Below are positions 16,649 through 26,600 of a stretch of DNA of 64,000 bases, in pieces. Both the position numbers and the translations under genes were made by a program. Within the stretch, counting starts at the first letter, position 1; the number at the start of each line of letters is the position of its first letter. Location of the stretch: NCBI GenBank assembly GCA_044235425.1, contig JBIIHW010000009.1, positions 1-64,000 on the forward strand, given 5' to 3'. This stretch comes from JBJSXJ01 sp044235425 (lineage in GTDB: Bacteria > Planctomycetota > Planctomycetia > Pirellulales > Pirellulaceae). The notes under the pieces are model-generated. The model was not told the origin of the DNA. It worked only from the letters and a program-made list of their open reading frames with translations, and ran no database searches.

Positions 16649-18082
16649 ATGAACGATTTCCTCGAAAGCGCAGGAGCACGTGGTGCCAGTTGGCTGTTGG
16701 CAGCGATCGACTACGATCCGATTGCGCTGAGTTTAAAGAAGTTGCATGTGGAAGATGTGCTGCTGCCCGTCCTCGTGCAACTGGTCATCATTCTGATTGC
16801 CGCACGCGTGGCGGCTCGAGTGGCGATTCGACTGGGACAGCCGGGGGTGGTGGGGGAGATCGCCGCAGGCCTGCTGCTCGGCCCCTCACTGCTCGGCAAG
16901 TTTTTTCCAGAACTGTGGGGAGCGGTATTTCATCCCAATCCAGAGTTTCCGGGCTTGGTCGCGGGGTTATTCGACGTGACCCTCAACTGGATCTTTTCGG
17001 TTTTTAGTCAATTGGGGCTGATTTTGCTGCTGTTCCTGGTGGGACTGGAGTTTGATTTTGCGCATTTGAAAACAAGTGGACGTTCGGCGGCCGCGATTTC
17101 GCTGGCCGGCATCTTACTGCCGTTCACCTTGGGTGCCCTCGTCGGCTGGGGACTCCATCCCTTCTGTGAAGCTCATCCCGATTCGGGAGAAACTCCGCCG
17201 CTGTTCGGGATGCTGCTGTTTATGGGCACGGCGATGTCGATCACGGCGCTTCCGATTCTCGGACGCATGATGATGGAGTTTAACCTGACACGTACGCAGC
17301 TGGGGGTGGTGACGATTTCCGCCGCGGCGATCGACGATGTCGCAGGCTGGACGCTGCTGGCGACCGTCTCGTCGATCGTCAAAGGGGATTTCAAGCCGCA
17401 GGCAACCGCCTGGATGGTCTTGTCGACGGTCTTGTTTGCCGTGGTCATGATCTGGGTCGTCCGTCCGCTACTCGTGCGCTGGGTACGGTATGAAATGAAA
17501 CGCCGCAACGGACAACTGGGACTAGACGGGCTCGCCATCGTCTTCGTGCTCATCTTTGCGGCGTCAATCCTCACGAACAAGATTGGCATCTTTGCGATCT
17601 TTGGAGCCTTTACACTAGGGGCTTGCTTATCCACGGAGACTGAATTCCGGGAAGCGGTCTCGCGCCGTTTGCGAGATTTAGTAACGGCTTTTTTCCTGCC
17701 GATTTTCTTTACCTATACCGGACTGCGGACGAACATTGGGAGCTTGTCGAGCGGCACGCTGTGGCTCTGGTGCGGGCTGGTGCTAGCGGCGGCGGTCGTC
17801 GGCAAAATGTTGGGCTGTTCTCTGGCCGCCCGCATGACCGGCTTTTCCAAGCGCGAGGCGGGCTGCATCGGCGTGATGATGAATACGCGCGCCTTAATGG
17901 AACTGATCGTCATCAATGTCGGCTATCAGTTACGCGTGATTCCGCCGAGTGTTTTCTGCATGCTTGTCATCATGGCGCTGGTGACGACCGTGATGACGAC
18001 TCCACTCTTGACTCGTTTGATTCCCGGCACATCGGTCGCGGACTCGTTTCGCGAGTCGGAGTTCGCGCGGCGCACGTCGTAA
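16649..18082 (+). CDS. Cation:proton antiporter (Kef/CPA2-like)
   Basis: Inner-membrane antiporter of the monovalent cation:proton antiporter-2 type with about 12 hydrophobic segments across 477 residues. Seen are the GQPGVVGEIAAGLLLGPSLLG region typical of the family, the SITALPILGRMM segment with the conserved charged neighbourhood (AAAIDDVAGW, the ion-binding Asp pair), and FTYTGLRTNIGSL. No C-terminal TrkA-N regulatory domain is present. The ion is probably Na+ or K+. The last codons and the stop form the first unit of a 14-bp satellite, described separately. Confidence 0.9.
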   Translation: MNDFLESAGARGASWLLAAIDYDPIALSLKKLHVEDVLLPVLVQLVIILIAARVAARVAIRLGQPGVVGEIAAGLLLGPSLLGKFFPELWGAVFHPNPEFPGLVAGLFDVTLNWIFSVFSQLGLILLLFLVGLEFDFAHLKTSGRSAAAISLAGILLPFTLGALVGWGLHPFCEAHPDSGETPPLFGMLLFMGTAMSITALPILGRMMMEFNLTRTQLGVVTISAAAIDDVAGWTLLATVSSIVKGDFKPQATAWMVLSTVLFAVVMIWVVRPLLVRWVRYEMKRRNGQLGLDGLAIVFVLIFAASILTNKIGIFAIFGAFTLGACLSTETEFREAVSRRLRDLVTAFFLPIFFTYTGLRTNIGSLSSGTLWLWCGLVLAAAVVGKMLGCSLAARMTGFSKREAGCIGVMMNTRALMELIVINVGYQLRVIPPSVFCMLVIMALVTTVMTTPLLTRLIPGTSVADSFRESEFARRTS

Positions 18083-18220
18083 GACACTCGTCGTAAGACA
18101 CTCGTCGTAAGACACTCGTCGTAAGACACTCGTCGTAAGACACTCGTCGTATGGCACTCGTCGTAAGACACTCGTCGTAAGACACTCGTCGTAAGACACT
18201 CGTCGTATGGCACTCGTCGC
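18075..18220 (+). repeat. 14-bp satellite starting at the antiporter stop codon
   Basis: Ten full 14-bp units (cgtcgtaagacact) start at 18075, followed by a partial unit. The first unit supplies the last Thr-Ser codons and the TAA stop of the antiporter. Units 6 and 10 (from 18145 and 18201) read cgtcgtatggcact, spaced four units apart, which indicates block duplication. The remaining bases to 18418 hold a short hairpin (arms 18239-18245 and 18257-18263, loop with five T) and no gene. Open frames in several registers here are products of the repeat. Confidence 0.95.
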
Positions 18221-18418
18221 AGGGCGAACGGGGCGACGGCGCAGCCTTTTTCGCAAGCTGCGCAGGCTAGGAAAGGCAGGCAAGTGCTCATTACCCACCG
18301 CTCATGATTTTGCCCCGATTTTCTTGGGTCTGGGGCTTTTCCGGTTGTAGCGGATATGTCGTTGATAGCCGATGTTAGAGAGGCTTAGTTTCGCAGTTTC
18401 TCGACGATAGGCGGTTCC

Positions 18419-21400
18419 ATGACGCATTCGACTTCCGACCGGCCCGGTTCCCTTCGCTCGACGTTCTTTTCGCGAACGGCGCTGGGGATCCTGATGGTGG
18501 TGTTCTTCCTGGTGCCGTTTGCCATGCGCGGGGCTCGAGTGTCGGTGCAAAACATGCGCAACGACGTGAAGGACTGGCTACCGGCCGAGTTCCAGGAGAC
18601 GAAGGACATCACTTGGTTCTGGCGTCATTTCCTGGGTGAACGGTTTGTGCTGGCAAGCTGGGATAACTGCACGGCGGACGATGAGTCGTACAAGTTGATG
18701 ATGGCCAAACTGTTGCCCGAAGTGCCGCCGTCGCTGGTGGGAGTGGATTTTGAGGCGATGGCGGAGGAGGCGGCGGCGAAGGTGGCAGCCGCGAGCGGGA
18801 ATGGTGCGGCGGGAGAAGGTGCGGCGGGCGAAGCGGCAGCCCCGAAGTCGGACGATCCGACTGCACTGAAGCTGGAGCGGGGGATGCACAACGTGCATTT
18901 GGAGCGGCCCTATCCGTTTATCGGCGATCGCTTGGGACTCTTCTTCACCGGCCACGATCACTACAACTGGGGTGGGCGGAAGGAAAAGTGGGTACAGGGA
19001 CTAAAAGGTCTGTGGTATTTCCTCACGCCGGAAGGTGAGTTGTATGAGTGGGATGGTGCGAAGGCGCCGATTGCGGCTTGGGCGGGCAAGTTGTGGCGTG
19101 GATTTACCGGTGCTCCGCTGGAGGCGAAGCGAGTGGCCACGTTCACCCCGGAGGATGCGGCTTGGTATTACGAGCGACCGCGGCGTTTGGACGCGCAGCT
19201 GTTCCGTTCGGTGACGACCGGACCGACGGTGCTCGAGGGTCTGACGGCGGAGGGTGGCGTGCTGGAGGGGAACGAGCAGGAGGCTCAGCGACGATTGCAG
19301 GGGAGCTTGTTCGGGAAGGATGGGAAGACGACCGCCTTCGTGCTGAACTTTACGGAAGCGGGACGTTTGGACTTACACCGAGTGATGGGGCGAGGGATGC
19401 TCGGTCGGCCGCGTGGCCGCCTTTATGACTTGGCGGAAGAGTGCGGGGTGTCGATGAGTCAGCTGCATTTGGGCGGTCCGACCGTCGACAATGTGGCGAT
19501 CGATGAGGAGGGGACGATCACGCTGGTGCGTCTGGTATCGCTGTGCGTGGTCCTGGGAATTGGCCTGTCGTATGCCTGTTTTCGGTCGATATCTGCCACG
19601 CTGATGGTGTTTTTTGTCGGTGGCGTAAGTGCGGTCGCGAGTATTGCGCTGGTGGGCTGGACCGGCGCGACACTCGACGCCGTCTTGATGTCGATGCCGT
19701 CGCTGGTCTACGTGCTGGGAATCTCCGGTGCCGTGCACCTGATCAACTATTATCGTGAGGCGGTGGAGGAGAATGGGGTAGCGGGTGCACCAGAGGCGGC
19801 GATCGCCCACGGCTGGAAACCCGCTTTAATGTGCAATCTGACGACGGCGTTCGGTCTGTTCTCGTTGTTTACGAGCGAAATCTTACCGATCAAAAAATTC
19901 GGTCTTTATTCGGGTGTGGCGGTGATGGCCACGCTGACGCTGCTCTTCACCTATTTACCAGCGGCGCTGCAGATCTGGCCGCAGAAACCACGTACGGCGG
20001 CGCAGCGGCACCGCGACGAGAATCCCTGGTACGAAAAGTATCTCAACAATTTCTGGAAGCGATTTGGGGACTTCATCATCGGGCATCACAACCTGGTGGC
20101 GATCAGCTGTGTAATCGTGATTGCCGTCGCGGGCTGGGGCTGCACGAAGATCAACACCTCGGTAAATATGCTCAAAATGTTCGATGATAGCGCCAAGATT
20201 CTGCATGACTATGCCTGGCTGGAGCAGAAGATTGGCAAGCTGGTCCCGATGGAAATTGTGGTGCGGGTGAAACCGGAGCTGCTAATGGCACCGGCCAGTG
20301 AGCGGCAACAGGCGGCGCAGGCCGATGGTTCCATGGAGCGACAGCGAGAAGAGGCCTATCAGCTAACGTTCCTCGATCGCATGGATATTGTGGAACGGGT
20401 GCAGCGAGTGATCGACGAGGAGTTTGGGGATGCGGGTCAGGGGGTCGCGGGCCGGTCGCTATCGGCAGTGACGTTTGCCCCGGTCCTACCAGCGGCGAAA
20501 GGCGATACGTTGTCGTTCGCGCGCCGGGGTGCCACGAATGCTCGCCTGGAATCGCATCGGGCGGAGTTCTTGCGATCGGAATACTTACGACTGGATCGGG
20601 ACGACGAATCGGAGTTATGGCGCTTGAGCCTGCGAATTGGGGCCTTGCAGAACGTTGATTATGGCGAGTTCGTGCATGAGTTGAAGTCGGCTGTGGAGCC
20701 GATATTTCAGGCTCATCACACGCGTGAACAGCTGCTGAAAAAATTGACGGCAGCGCGTGGTGACGAGCCGCTGGGGAAGGCCCGCGTGCTACTGGTCGGC
20801 GCACCTCTGGGAGCGCTGAAAAAGGCGTCGGGAAAAAGTGCCGAGAAAGCGAGCGACAAGGAGTCAGCGGCGAACGAGTTGGCAGCTGCTAAAGAGTCTG
20901 ACAAGGTAGCAGCTCAGGCGGATGTGCGGGAAATCAATCAAACACGGATTTTCTCGCAGACGCTCAAGGACCTGCTCACCGTCGCTCGACTGCAGGTTAC
21001 CTGGCATGATCCCAGTGTGGAGCCAGCGTCGGAGAAGTTTATCGAGAGGGTCGGCGGGTATGACTGTGTGGTGCTGGTGGGTGACCATGCGTCGTATGAT
21101 GTAGCTGCGATCGAGGAGCATGCCAAGCAGCTCATCGATGCTCGTGACCATCAGTTCGTGCAGCAGAAATCAACGACTGCAAGAGAGAACGACCGGAATG
21201 TATCGGCGGTGTATACCGGGGTTGTACCGATTGTCTACAAGGCGCAGCGAACCCTGCTCGATAGCCTCATCGAGAGCACGTTCTGGTCGTTTGTCACCAT
21301 CACTCCGCTGCTGATGTTTATCGCGCGCAGTTTCAGTGCTGGCATGGTCGCCATGCTGCCCAATGTGCTACCAGTATTTGTGATTTTTGGCGCGATGGGC

Positions 21401-21985
21401 TGGATGGGAATTCAGGTCGACATTGGTTCGATGATGACAGCCAGCATTGCGCTTGGGGTGGCGGTGGACGACACGATCCACTATCTGACCTGGTTTCGAG
21501 CGGAGCTGGATAAATCGGGGTCGCGTCATGCGGCAATTTTGGAAGCGTATCGGCGTTGTGCAACGCCGACATTTCAGGCGGCCCTCATTAGCGGTTTGGG
21601 GTTGTCGATCTTTGCCTTCAGCACCTTCACTCCCACACAGCGTTTTGGCTACTTGATGCTCTCCATTTTGATGATGGGCGTAGCTGCGGAGCTGATCTTC
21701 TTTCCCGCTTTACTGGCGGGACCGTTAGGTGGAGTGTTCAAGCCGACCAAGCGTCCGGGCGGGTCTGGCACGCCGCCGACCTCCGACCAGTCGGGGGTGG
21801 CGATGAATAGCGGTAACGAGCCGCTGGCCAGCAGTGGCAGTGCGGGGCCCGTTAAACAGGCCGCTCCGCGTGGCGAGCCGGTACGAAATGAGGCCGGAAG
21901 GCTTGATCCCGGACACGGATCAGCACCCGGCGAATCCCATCTTGGGGTACGTGACGGACAGTTAAAAAGTCGGTCACAGATTTGA
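18419..21985 (+). CDS. RND/MMPL superfamily transporter
   Basis: Large inner-membrane protein of 1188 residues. One N-terminal helix is followed by a large extracytoplasmic domain (about residues 45-355), a block of helices (about 360-515, with SMPSLVYVLGISGAVHLINYY), a second large soluble domain (about 560-950) and a second helix block (about 955-1110, with ASIALGVAVDDTIHYLTWFR, the GxxxD motif of the family). This is the RND/MMPL/patched two-half layout; substrate could be lipids, sterols/hopanoids or drugs. Odd points: alanine/glycine-rich insert near residue 130, lysine/glutamate-rich insert near 800-830, and a disordered tail after 1110. No MFP or outer-membrane partner is beside it. 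Confidence 0.85.
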   Translation: MTHSTSDRPGSLRSTFFSRTALGILMVVFFLVPFAMRGARVSVQNMRNDVKDWLPAEFQETKDITWFWRHFLGERFVLASWDNCTADDESYKLMMAKLLPEVPPSLVGVDFEAMAEEAAAKVAAASGNGAAGEGAAGEAAAPKSDDPTALKLERGMHNVHLERPYPFIGDRLGLFFTGHDHYNWGGRKEKWVQGLKGLWYFLTPEGELYEWDGAKAPIAAWAGKLWRGFTGAPLEAKRVATFTPEDAAWYYERPRRLDAQLFRSVTTGPTVLEGLTAEGGVLEGNEQEAQRRLQGSLFGKDGKTTAFVLNFTEAGRLDLHRVMGRGMLGRPRGRLYDLAEECGVSMSQLHLGGPTVDNVAIDEEGTITLVRLVSLCVVLGIGLSYACFRSISATLMVFFVGGVSAVASIALVGWTGATLDAVLMSMPSLVYVLGISGAVHLINYYREAVEENGVAGAPEAAIAHGWKPALMCNLTTAFGLFSLFTSEILPIKKFGLYSGVAVMATLTLLFTYLPAALQIWPQKPRTAAQRHRDENPWYEKYLNNFWKRFGDFIIGHHNLVAISCVIVIAVAGWGCTKINTSVNMLKMFDDSAKILHDYAWLEQKIGKLVPMEIVVRVKPELLMAPASERQQAAQADGSMERQREEAYQLTFLDRMDIVERVQRVIDEEFGDAGQGVAGRSLSAVTFAPVLPAAKGDTLSFARRGATNARLESHRAEFLRSEYLRLDRDDESELWRLSLRIGALQNVDYGEFVHELKSAVEPIFQAHHTREQLLKKLTAARGDEPLGKARVLLVGAPLGALKKASGKSAEKASDKESAANELAAAKESDKVAAQADVREINQTRIFSQTLKDLLTVARLQVTWHDPSVEPASEKFIERVGGYDCVVLVGDHASYDVAAIEEHAKQLIDARDHQFVQQKSTTARENDRNVSAVYTGVVPIVYKAQRTLLDSLIESTFWSFVTITPLLMFIARSFSAGMVAMLPNVLPVFVIFGAMGWMGIQVDIGSMMTASIALGVAVDDTIHYLTWFRAELDKSGSRHAAILEAYRRCATPTFQAALISGLGLSIFAFSTFTPTQRFGYLMLSILMMGVAAELIFFPALLAGPLGGVFKPTKRPGGSGTPPTSDQSGVAMNSGNEPLASSGSAGPVKQAAPRGEPVRNEAGRLDPGHGSAPGESHLGVRDGQLKSRSQI

Positions 21986-22144
21986 ATTCCGCTGCTTAGT
22001 TCGGTAGCTTGGAAACTTCCCGGTACGATGAGCCGTTTTCAGCTTGGGGAACCGAACAGAAACTGTTTGGTCTCTGGCTGCCCGGTTGTCGTGGGCGGGC
22101 GCGTCTGAATGAAAGTCGTCTCGATTCTGGAGGAGTGTGTATTC

Positions 22145-23470
22145 ATGGCTCGTAATGCGGATCGTCGTCAATTCTTAGGAACCAGCGCGGTGATTGGCGC
22201 TGGCTATTTCGTAGCATCGGGGCTACAGGCTCAGGAGAGCAAGTCGCCGAATGAGAAGATCAACTTTGCCTGTATTGGCATTGGTGGCAAGGGTCAAAGC
22301 GATTCCCAGGATGCCGCGGACAGCGGCAACATCGTGGCGGTCTGCGATGTGGATGAAAGCACGCTCGGCCGTGGTGCTCAGCGCAAGGGCTTTGAACAGG
22401 CCAAGCAGTATCATGATTTCCGCAAGATGTTCGATGAAATGGGCAAGAGCATTGATGCGGTGACGGTGAGCACGCCGGATCATACGCATGCGGTGGCGGC
22501 GGCGATGGCGATGAATTTGGGGAAGCACTGCTTCTGCCAAAAGCCCCTCACTCGGTCCTTGTTTGAAGCCCGCGTGCTGGGAAAGCTGGCCAAGACCAAG
22601 AAGGTGGCCACCCAGATGGGCAACCAGGGGACAGCGAACGTTGATTTGCGCAAAGGGGCCGCAATTCTACAGTCGGGGGTCCTGGGCAAGATCACGGAAG
22701 TGCACGTCTGGACGAATCGTCCCGTATGGCCTCAAGGGCTGGCCCGTCCCACCGAAACGGTGGCTGTGCCCAACACCTTGCACTGGAACGAATGGCTCGG
22801 CCCCGCTCCTGAACGTCCCTATCATCCCGCTTATCACCCATTCAAGTGGCGTGGCTGGTGGGATTTCGGCACCGGCGCCTTGGGAGACATGGCCTGCCAC
22901 ACACTCAACATGCCCTTTATGGGGTTGATGCTGCGCGATCCCACGTCGGTCGTGGCAGAGACTTCTGGGCACAACAAGGAGACCTATCCGAGCTGGTCGA
23001 TCATCACGATGGAATTCCCCGGCAATGAGAAGCGGGGGGCCTTGAAGTTCGTTTGGTATGATGGTGGCAAGCGGCCCGCGGCCGAACTGCTCAAGGGGGC
23101 CAAGATGGAGAGCAGCGGTGCCCTCATCATCGGCGACAAGGATTCGCTCTACGCCCCCGGAGACTATGCCGGTAACGGCCTGTTCCTCGTCGGTGGCTCG
23201 AAGGTCCCCGATGTGGATTTCAAGAAGTCTCCAGGCCATTTCAAGGAATGGGTGAATGCGATGCGTGGTGGTGAGGCGGCGATGAGCAACTTCCCTGACT
23301 ATGCCGTGCCGCTCACCGAAACCGTTCTGCTCGGCAATCTCGCCGTATGGGCCTCGGGCAAGAAAATCGAATGGGATGCCAAGAATCTGGTGGCGACCAA
23401 CGCCCCGGAAGTCGCCCACATTATCAAGCCTGAGTACCGCAAGGGCTACTCACTGGGCGACGTTGCCTAG
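22145..23470 (+). CDS. Gfo/Idh/MocA family oxidoreductase, Tat-exported
   Basis: Second member of this NAD(P)-dependent family in the window, 441 residues. The N-terminus has DRRQFLGTS, a twin-arginine-like signal, followed by a hydrophobic stretch. The Rossmann fold is seen as ACIGIGGKGQSDSQDAAD and IVAVCDVDE. The EKP motif is QKP (CFCQKPLTRS). GALGDMACHTLNMPF is the Asp/His motif. The ATG at 22145 is preceded by ggaggag at a good distance, which decides it over the upstream ATG at 22109. A strong terminator follows the gene. The substrate is not determinable. Confidence 0.9.
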   Translation: MARNADRRQFLGTSAVIGAGYFVASGLQAQESKSPNEKINFACIGIGGKGQSDSQDAADSGNIVAVCDVDESTLGRGAQRKGFEQAKQYHDFRKMFDEMGKSIDAVTVSTPDHTHAVAAAMAMNLGKHCFCQKPLTRSLFEARVLGKLAKTKKVATQMGNQGTANVDLRKGAAILQSGVLGKITEVHVWTNRPVWPQGLARPTETVAVPNTLHWNEWLGPAPERPYHPAYHPFKWRGWWDFGTGALGDMACHTLNMPFMGLMLRDPTSVVAETSGHNKETYPSWSIITMEFPGNEKRGALKFVWYDGGKRPAAELLKGAKMESSGALIIGDKDSLYAPGDYAGNGLFLVGGSKVPDVDFKKSPGHFKEWVNAMRGGEAAMSNFPDYAVPLTETVLLGNLAVWASGKKIEWDAKNLVATNAPEVAHIIKPEYRKGYSLGDVA

Positions 23471-23493
23471 TGGTACACGAAGCCTACGAGCTC

Positions 23494-23511
23494 GCGGGGC
23501 CGAGGCCCCGC
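23494..23511. other. Short GC hairpin after the Gfo/Idh/MocA gene
   Basis: Perfect 8-bp arms, gcggggcc and ggccccgc, separated by two bases. It lies just before the terminator. It may be part of the transcript end or an intergenic palindrome. Confidence 0.5.
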
Positions 23512-23521
23512 AGCTAAACGG

Positions 23522-23553
23522 AAAGAGCGACGCTCAGGCGTCGCTCTTTTTTT
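23522..23553 (+). terminator. Rho-independent terminator of the Gfo/Idh/MocA gene
   Basis: A perfect 12-bp stem (aaagagcgacgc, 23522-23533; gcgtcgctcttt, 23538-23549) with a tcag loop, running into a T-tract to 23553, 51 bp after the stop codon. Confidence 0.9.
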
Positions 23554-23590
23554 GTTCCTGGCCGAGTGATTGATGCAGGGCCGAAACGAA

Positions 23591-23620
23591 CACAGCGAAC
23601 CACCGAAATGGTTCGCTGTG
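23591..23620 (-). terminator. Terminator hairpin for the giant protein gene
   Basis: Perfect 12-bp arms (cacagcgaacca and tggttcgctgtg) with a 6-nt loop, 42 bp past the stop of the minus-strand giant gene. On the minus strand the stem is followed by a mixed T-rich sequence (ttcgttt), so termination efficiency is uncertain. Confidence 0.6.
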
Positions 23621-23661
23621 CTTCCTATTTTGATTCCCTAGCTCTCTTCCAGCAGCATTGA

Positions 23662-26600
23662 CTACACGACCGTCGTCACGCGGAATCGTTTATTGGCTGT
23701 ATCATTGGTGAGCGTGTACTTGGCCGCACTGGGAGCAGCCTGACCAGGGAAGGTCCCCAAGTTGGGAGCATTGGCACTGGAGTAGGTGTAGGTTCCCTCG
23801 GTCGTCAGTACATCGAACGGTCCTGCATTTTGCGTCGTCCCATACGCCAGCAGATTCAGACGCGATGAACCCGATAAGGTGAGGTTTCCCGCTCCAGTCT
23901 GCACGAAGCGGCCTGCGTTAGAGGTCGGTGATGAGGCCACAAACACGACCTGCAACAGGGCATTTCCTGAGAACGTGACATCCCCACCGCCACTCACGAC
24001 ATATCTGGACGCTCGAACCGAGGCCGCGAACGCAGCCGTGGATGAGTTGTTGAGTGTCAACTGGCCCTGACGGTTGGAAGAATCGACCAGCACGAGGAAG
24101 CCATTCACGTTCAGGGCTCCACTCGTTATGGAGAGACCACCGCCGTACGTACGCATGATATTCCCTGTGATTGCAGCACCGGACTTTAAGGTCACAGTAT
24201 TGGAACCGGCATTGATCGATGATGACGACTGAGTTCCACGAATGTTCGCCCAGACCAAATCGCCGATCGCCACATTACCTCCAGCGTTCAGCGTAAATCC
24301 GCCGCCCGTGAATCCCATCGTGGCGCTCCCTCCCATCGTCGTGCTGACAGTGGTAGGAGCTTGAGTCGTGAACGTGGTGCCGGCGGTCAAGCTACCCGTT
24401 CGTGCTCCTACGGGACCATTGATCAGGATCGTCGTTCCAAAATTCATCGTCAGACTTCCGACCGTCGAGGTGGCCGTAGTGCTCGAGATATCCGCGGTGT
24501 TCGTGGTTCCGCGAATCCATTTCCCAGCCGAGTTCGTGCGATAGGATCCACCAGTCAGCGAGATGTTCCCACCGTTGGTGTAAATATGAGCACTGGGAGC
24601 GAGTTCGCCGTTGACGGCGTTGATCGACAATGTATGAGTGCTGAGTGCGGAGGTACTGGTGAACACGTCGCCTTGCAGGCTGATATTTCCGTCGGATGTC
24701 AAACTGACATTGCCATAATCAGCCTCAATCATCGTGCCACTACCTTGAGTCGTAATGGTGGAGCCGGCTGTTATGGTGACGGCGCCACCCTGAACGGCGG
24801 CCGCCAGATTCACGGTAGAGCTAGCGTCGATTGTCAGTGTACCGCTCGACGAGACCGTTGTCCCATTCGTGGCATTGATCGTAGCCCCCGTCTGCGAACT
24901 GATAGCCGCTCCCGTTAGCGAAATGTTTCCACCAGTTGAGGAGAGCGTGCTGGTGACCGAGATGTTGCTGAATCCGTCGGTTAAGTTACCAGCATCTACC
25001 GTAATAGCGGCGGGACCACCGGCATTCGCTGCGGTTACTTGTCCGAGCGTGGCTGAACCAGTGCTCGTGATCTCAACAGCGCCCTGCGTAGTGGTGATAG
25101 CGCCCGTGCCGGTGAAGGTTCCCGTGGTTGTGATGGTGACGCTACCAGCCGTCAAGGTGCCTGTATTCACATTGCCCGTGTGATTCATCAGCAGCGGTGC
25201 GGACGACGTGTTAATCGTTCCAGCCGATCCACTAAATCCAACGCCCGAAGTGGAAATCTGGCCACCATCGGTCGACCAACTACCCATTTGATTGAGTGAC
25301 TGACCACCGGAGCTGATGGTGATGATCGCGGCGCCGCCATTCGACGCAGACAAATCGTTAATAGTGGCCGAGCCACTGCTGGTGATGCTGATATCACCGG
25401 CGGTGGTCGAAAGGGCGCCCTGGAGCGTGAAGGCGTTTGCTCCCGTCACCGCAAAGGACTTCGCCTGCCCACCTCCAACGCTCACATCCCCCGTTTGTCC
25501 AATCGAAACCGCACCAGTCCCCGTCCCACCCGTGGTGTCCAGAGAGTTCACGGCGAGGTTTGAGCTGTAGGTGCCGGATCCCGTCGTGGTGTAATCGCCG
25601 CCGGTCGTCGTGATCTTAGCTTGCTGCGAAATGGACTCGCTATTGATCGTCAGGTTAGCTCCGTCGGTTTGCAGCCCCTGACTATTATAATCGCCGATGG
25701 TGATAGTATCGTTGCCTATACCACCATTCACTGTAATGCTGCCGCTAGGTCGAGTGAAATTCACGGTTTCGATCGTCGCACCGCTGACGGTGGTCTGAGT
25801 GGCGCTGCTGTTGGCCACCGTTACCGCATCATCGCCACTGGTCAGGTTCAGCGTGGCACTGACAATCGGCATGGTGGTCGTGATCGGCTCTAAGCCCGCG
25901 AAGCTCACCGTGGAACTGTTCGGACCGGTCGTTTCGACACCGCTGGTTCCAACCACACCGAGATTGATGGTGCCAGAACTGGAATTGGTGGCATTGACCA
26001 CAAACGTGTCGAACGAATAGGTGCCATTCGTGGCTCCGTTGCTATCGACCAGAAACAGCGTGTCGGTACCGGTCCCCCCTAAGCCATCGTAGGACGCCGG
26101 AATAGCGACCGGGGTTTCCGCGATGCTGTTGAAGAGCGGGTCACCGTTGGCGTAGTCAATGGTAAGTGAGTCGGTCGAGTCGGCCAAGCCTGAAATGCTG
26201 ATGCTGGTGACGAGTCCAAGCGGCACCAAGTCGGCACCGGTGTTGATCACGTCTCCATTGCCATCCTTCAGCAGGATGTTCGGACCAAACGGAGTTGAAT
26301 TGGTGTCGAGCATCAGGGTGCAGGCCCCCGCACACGAGAAGATCATCGGCTGGTAAACATAGGCAGCCAGATCAAGGAACTGATTTGAAGTCTGATTCGT
26401 GAGGCTCGCGAGCAGCACGATCGACTCACCCTGTGCATCAACTGACGATACGGTGAGCTGATAGCCATTGTTCGTAATGGAATTCAATGGCCCCTTGACC
26501 AACTGGAAGACTTGATTGTTTTCGACGTCGGCGGTGACGGCATTGACATCGATCGTGGAACCATTGGCAAACACCGTCGGCCCGTTCGTTGTCATCGCTG

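Noticed and set aside
17926..18298. Overlapping minus-strand frames with RRVSYDECLTTSV-type repeats
   Set aside because: They are translations of the 14-bp satellite in shifting registers and have no ribosome binding site or family features.
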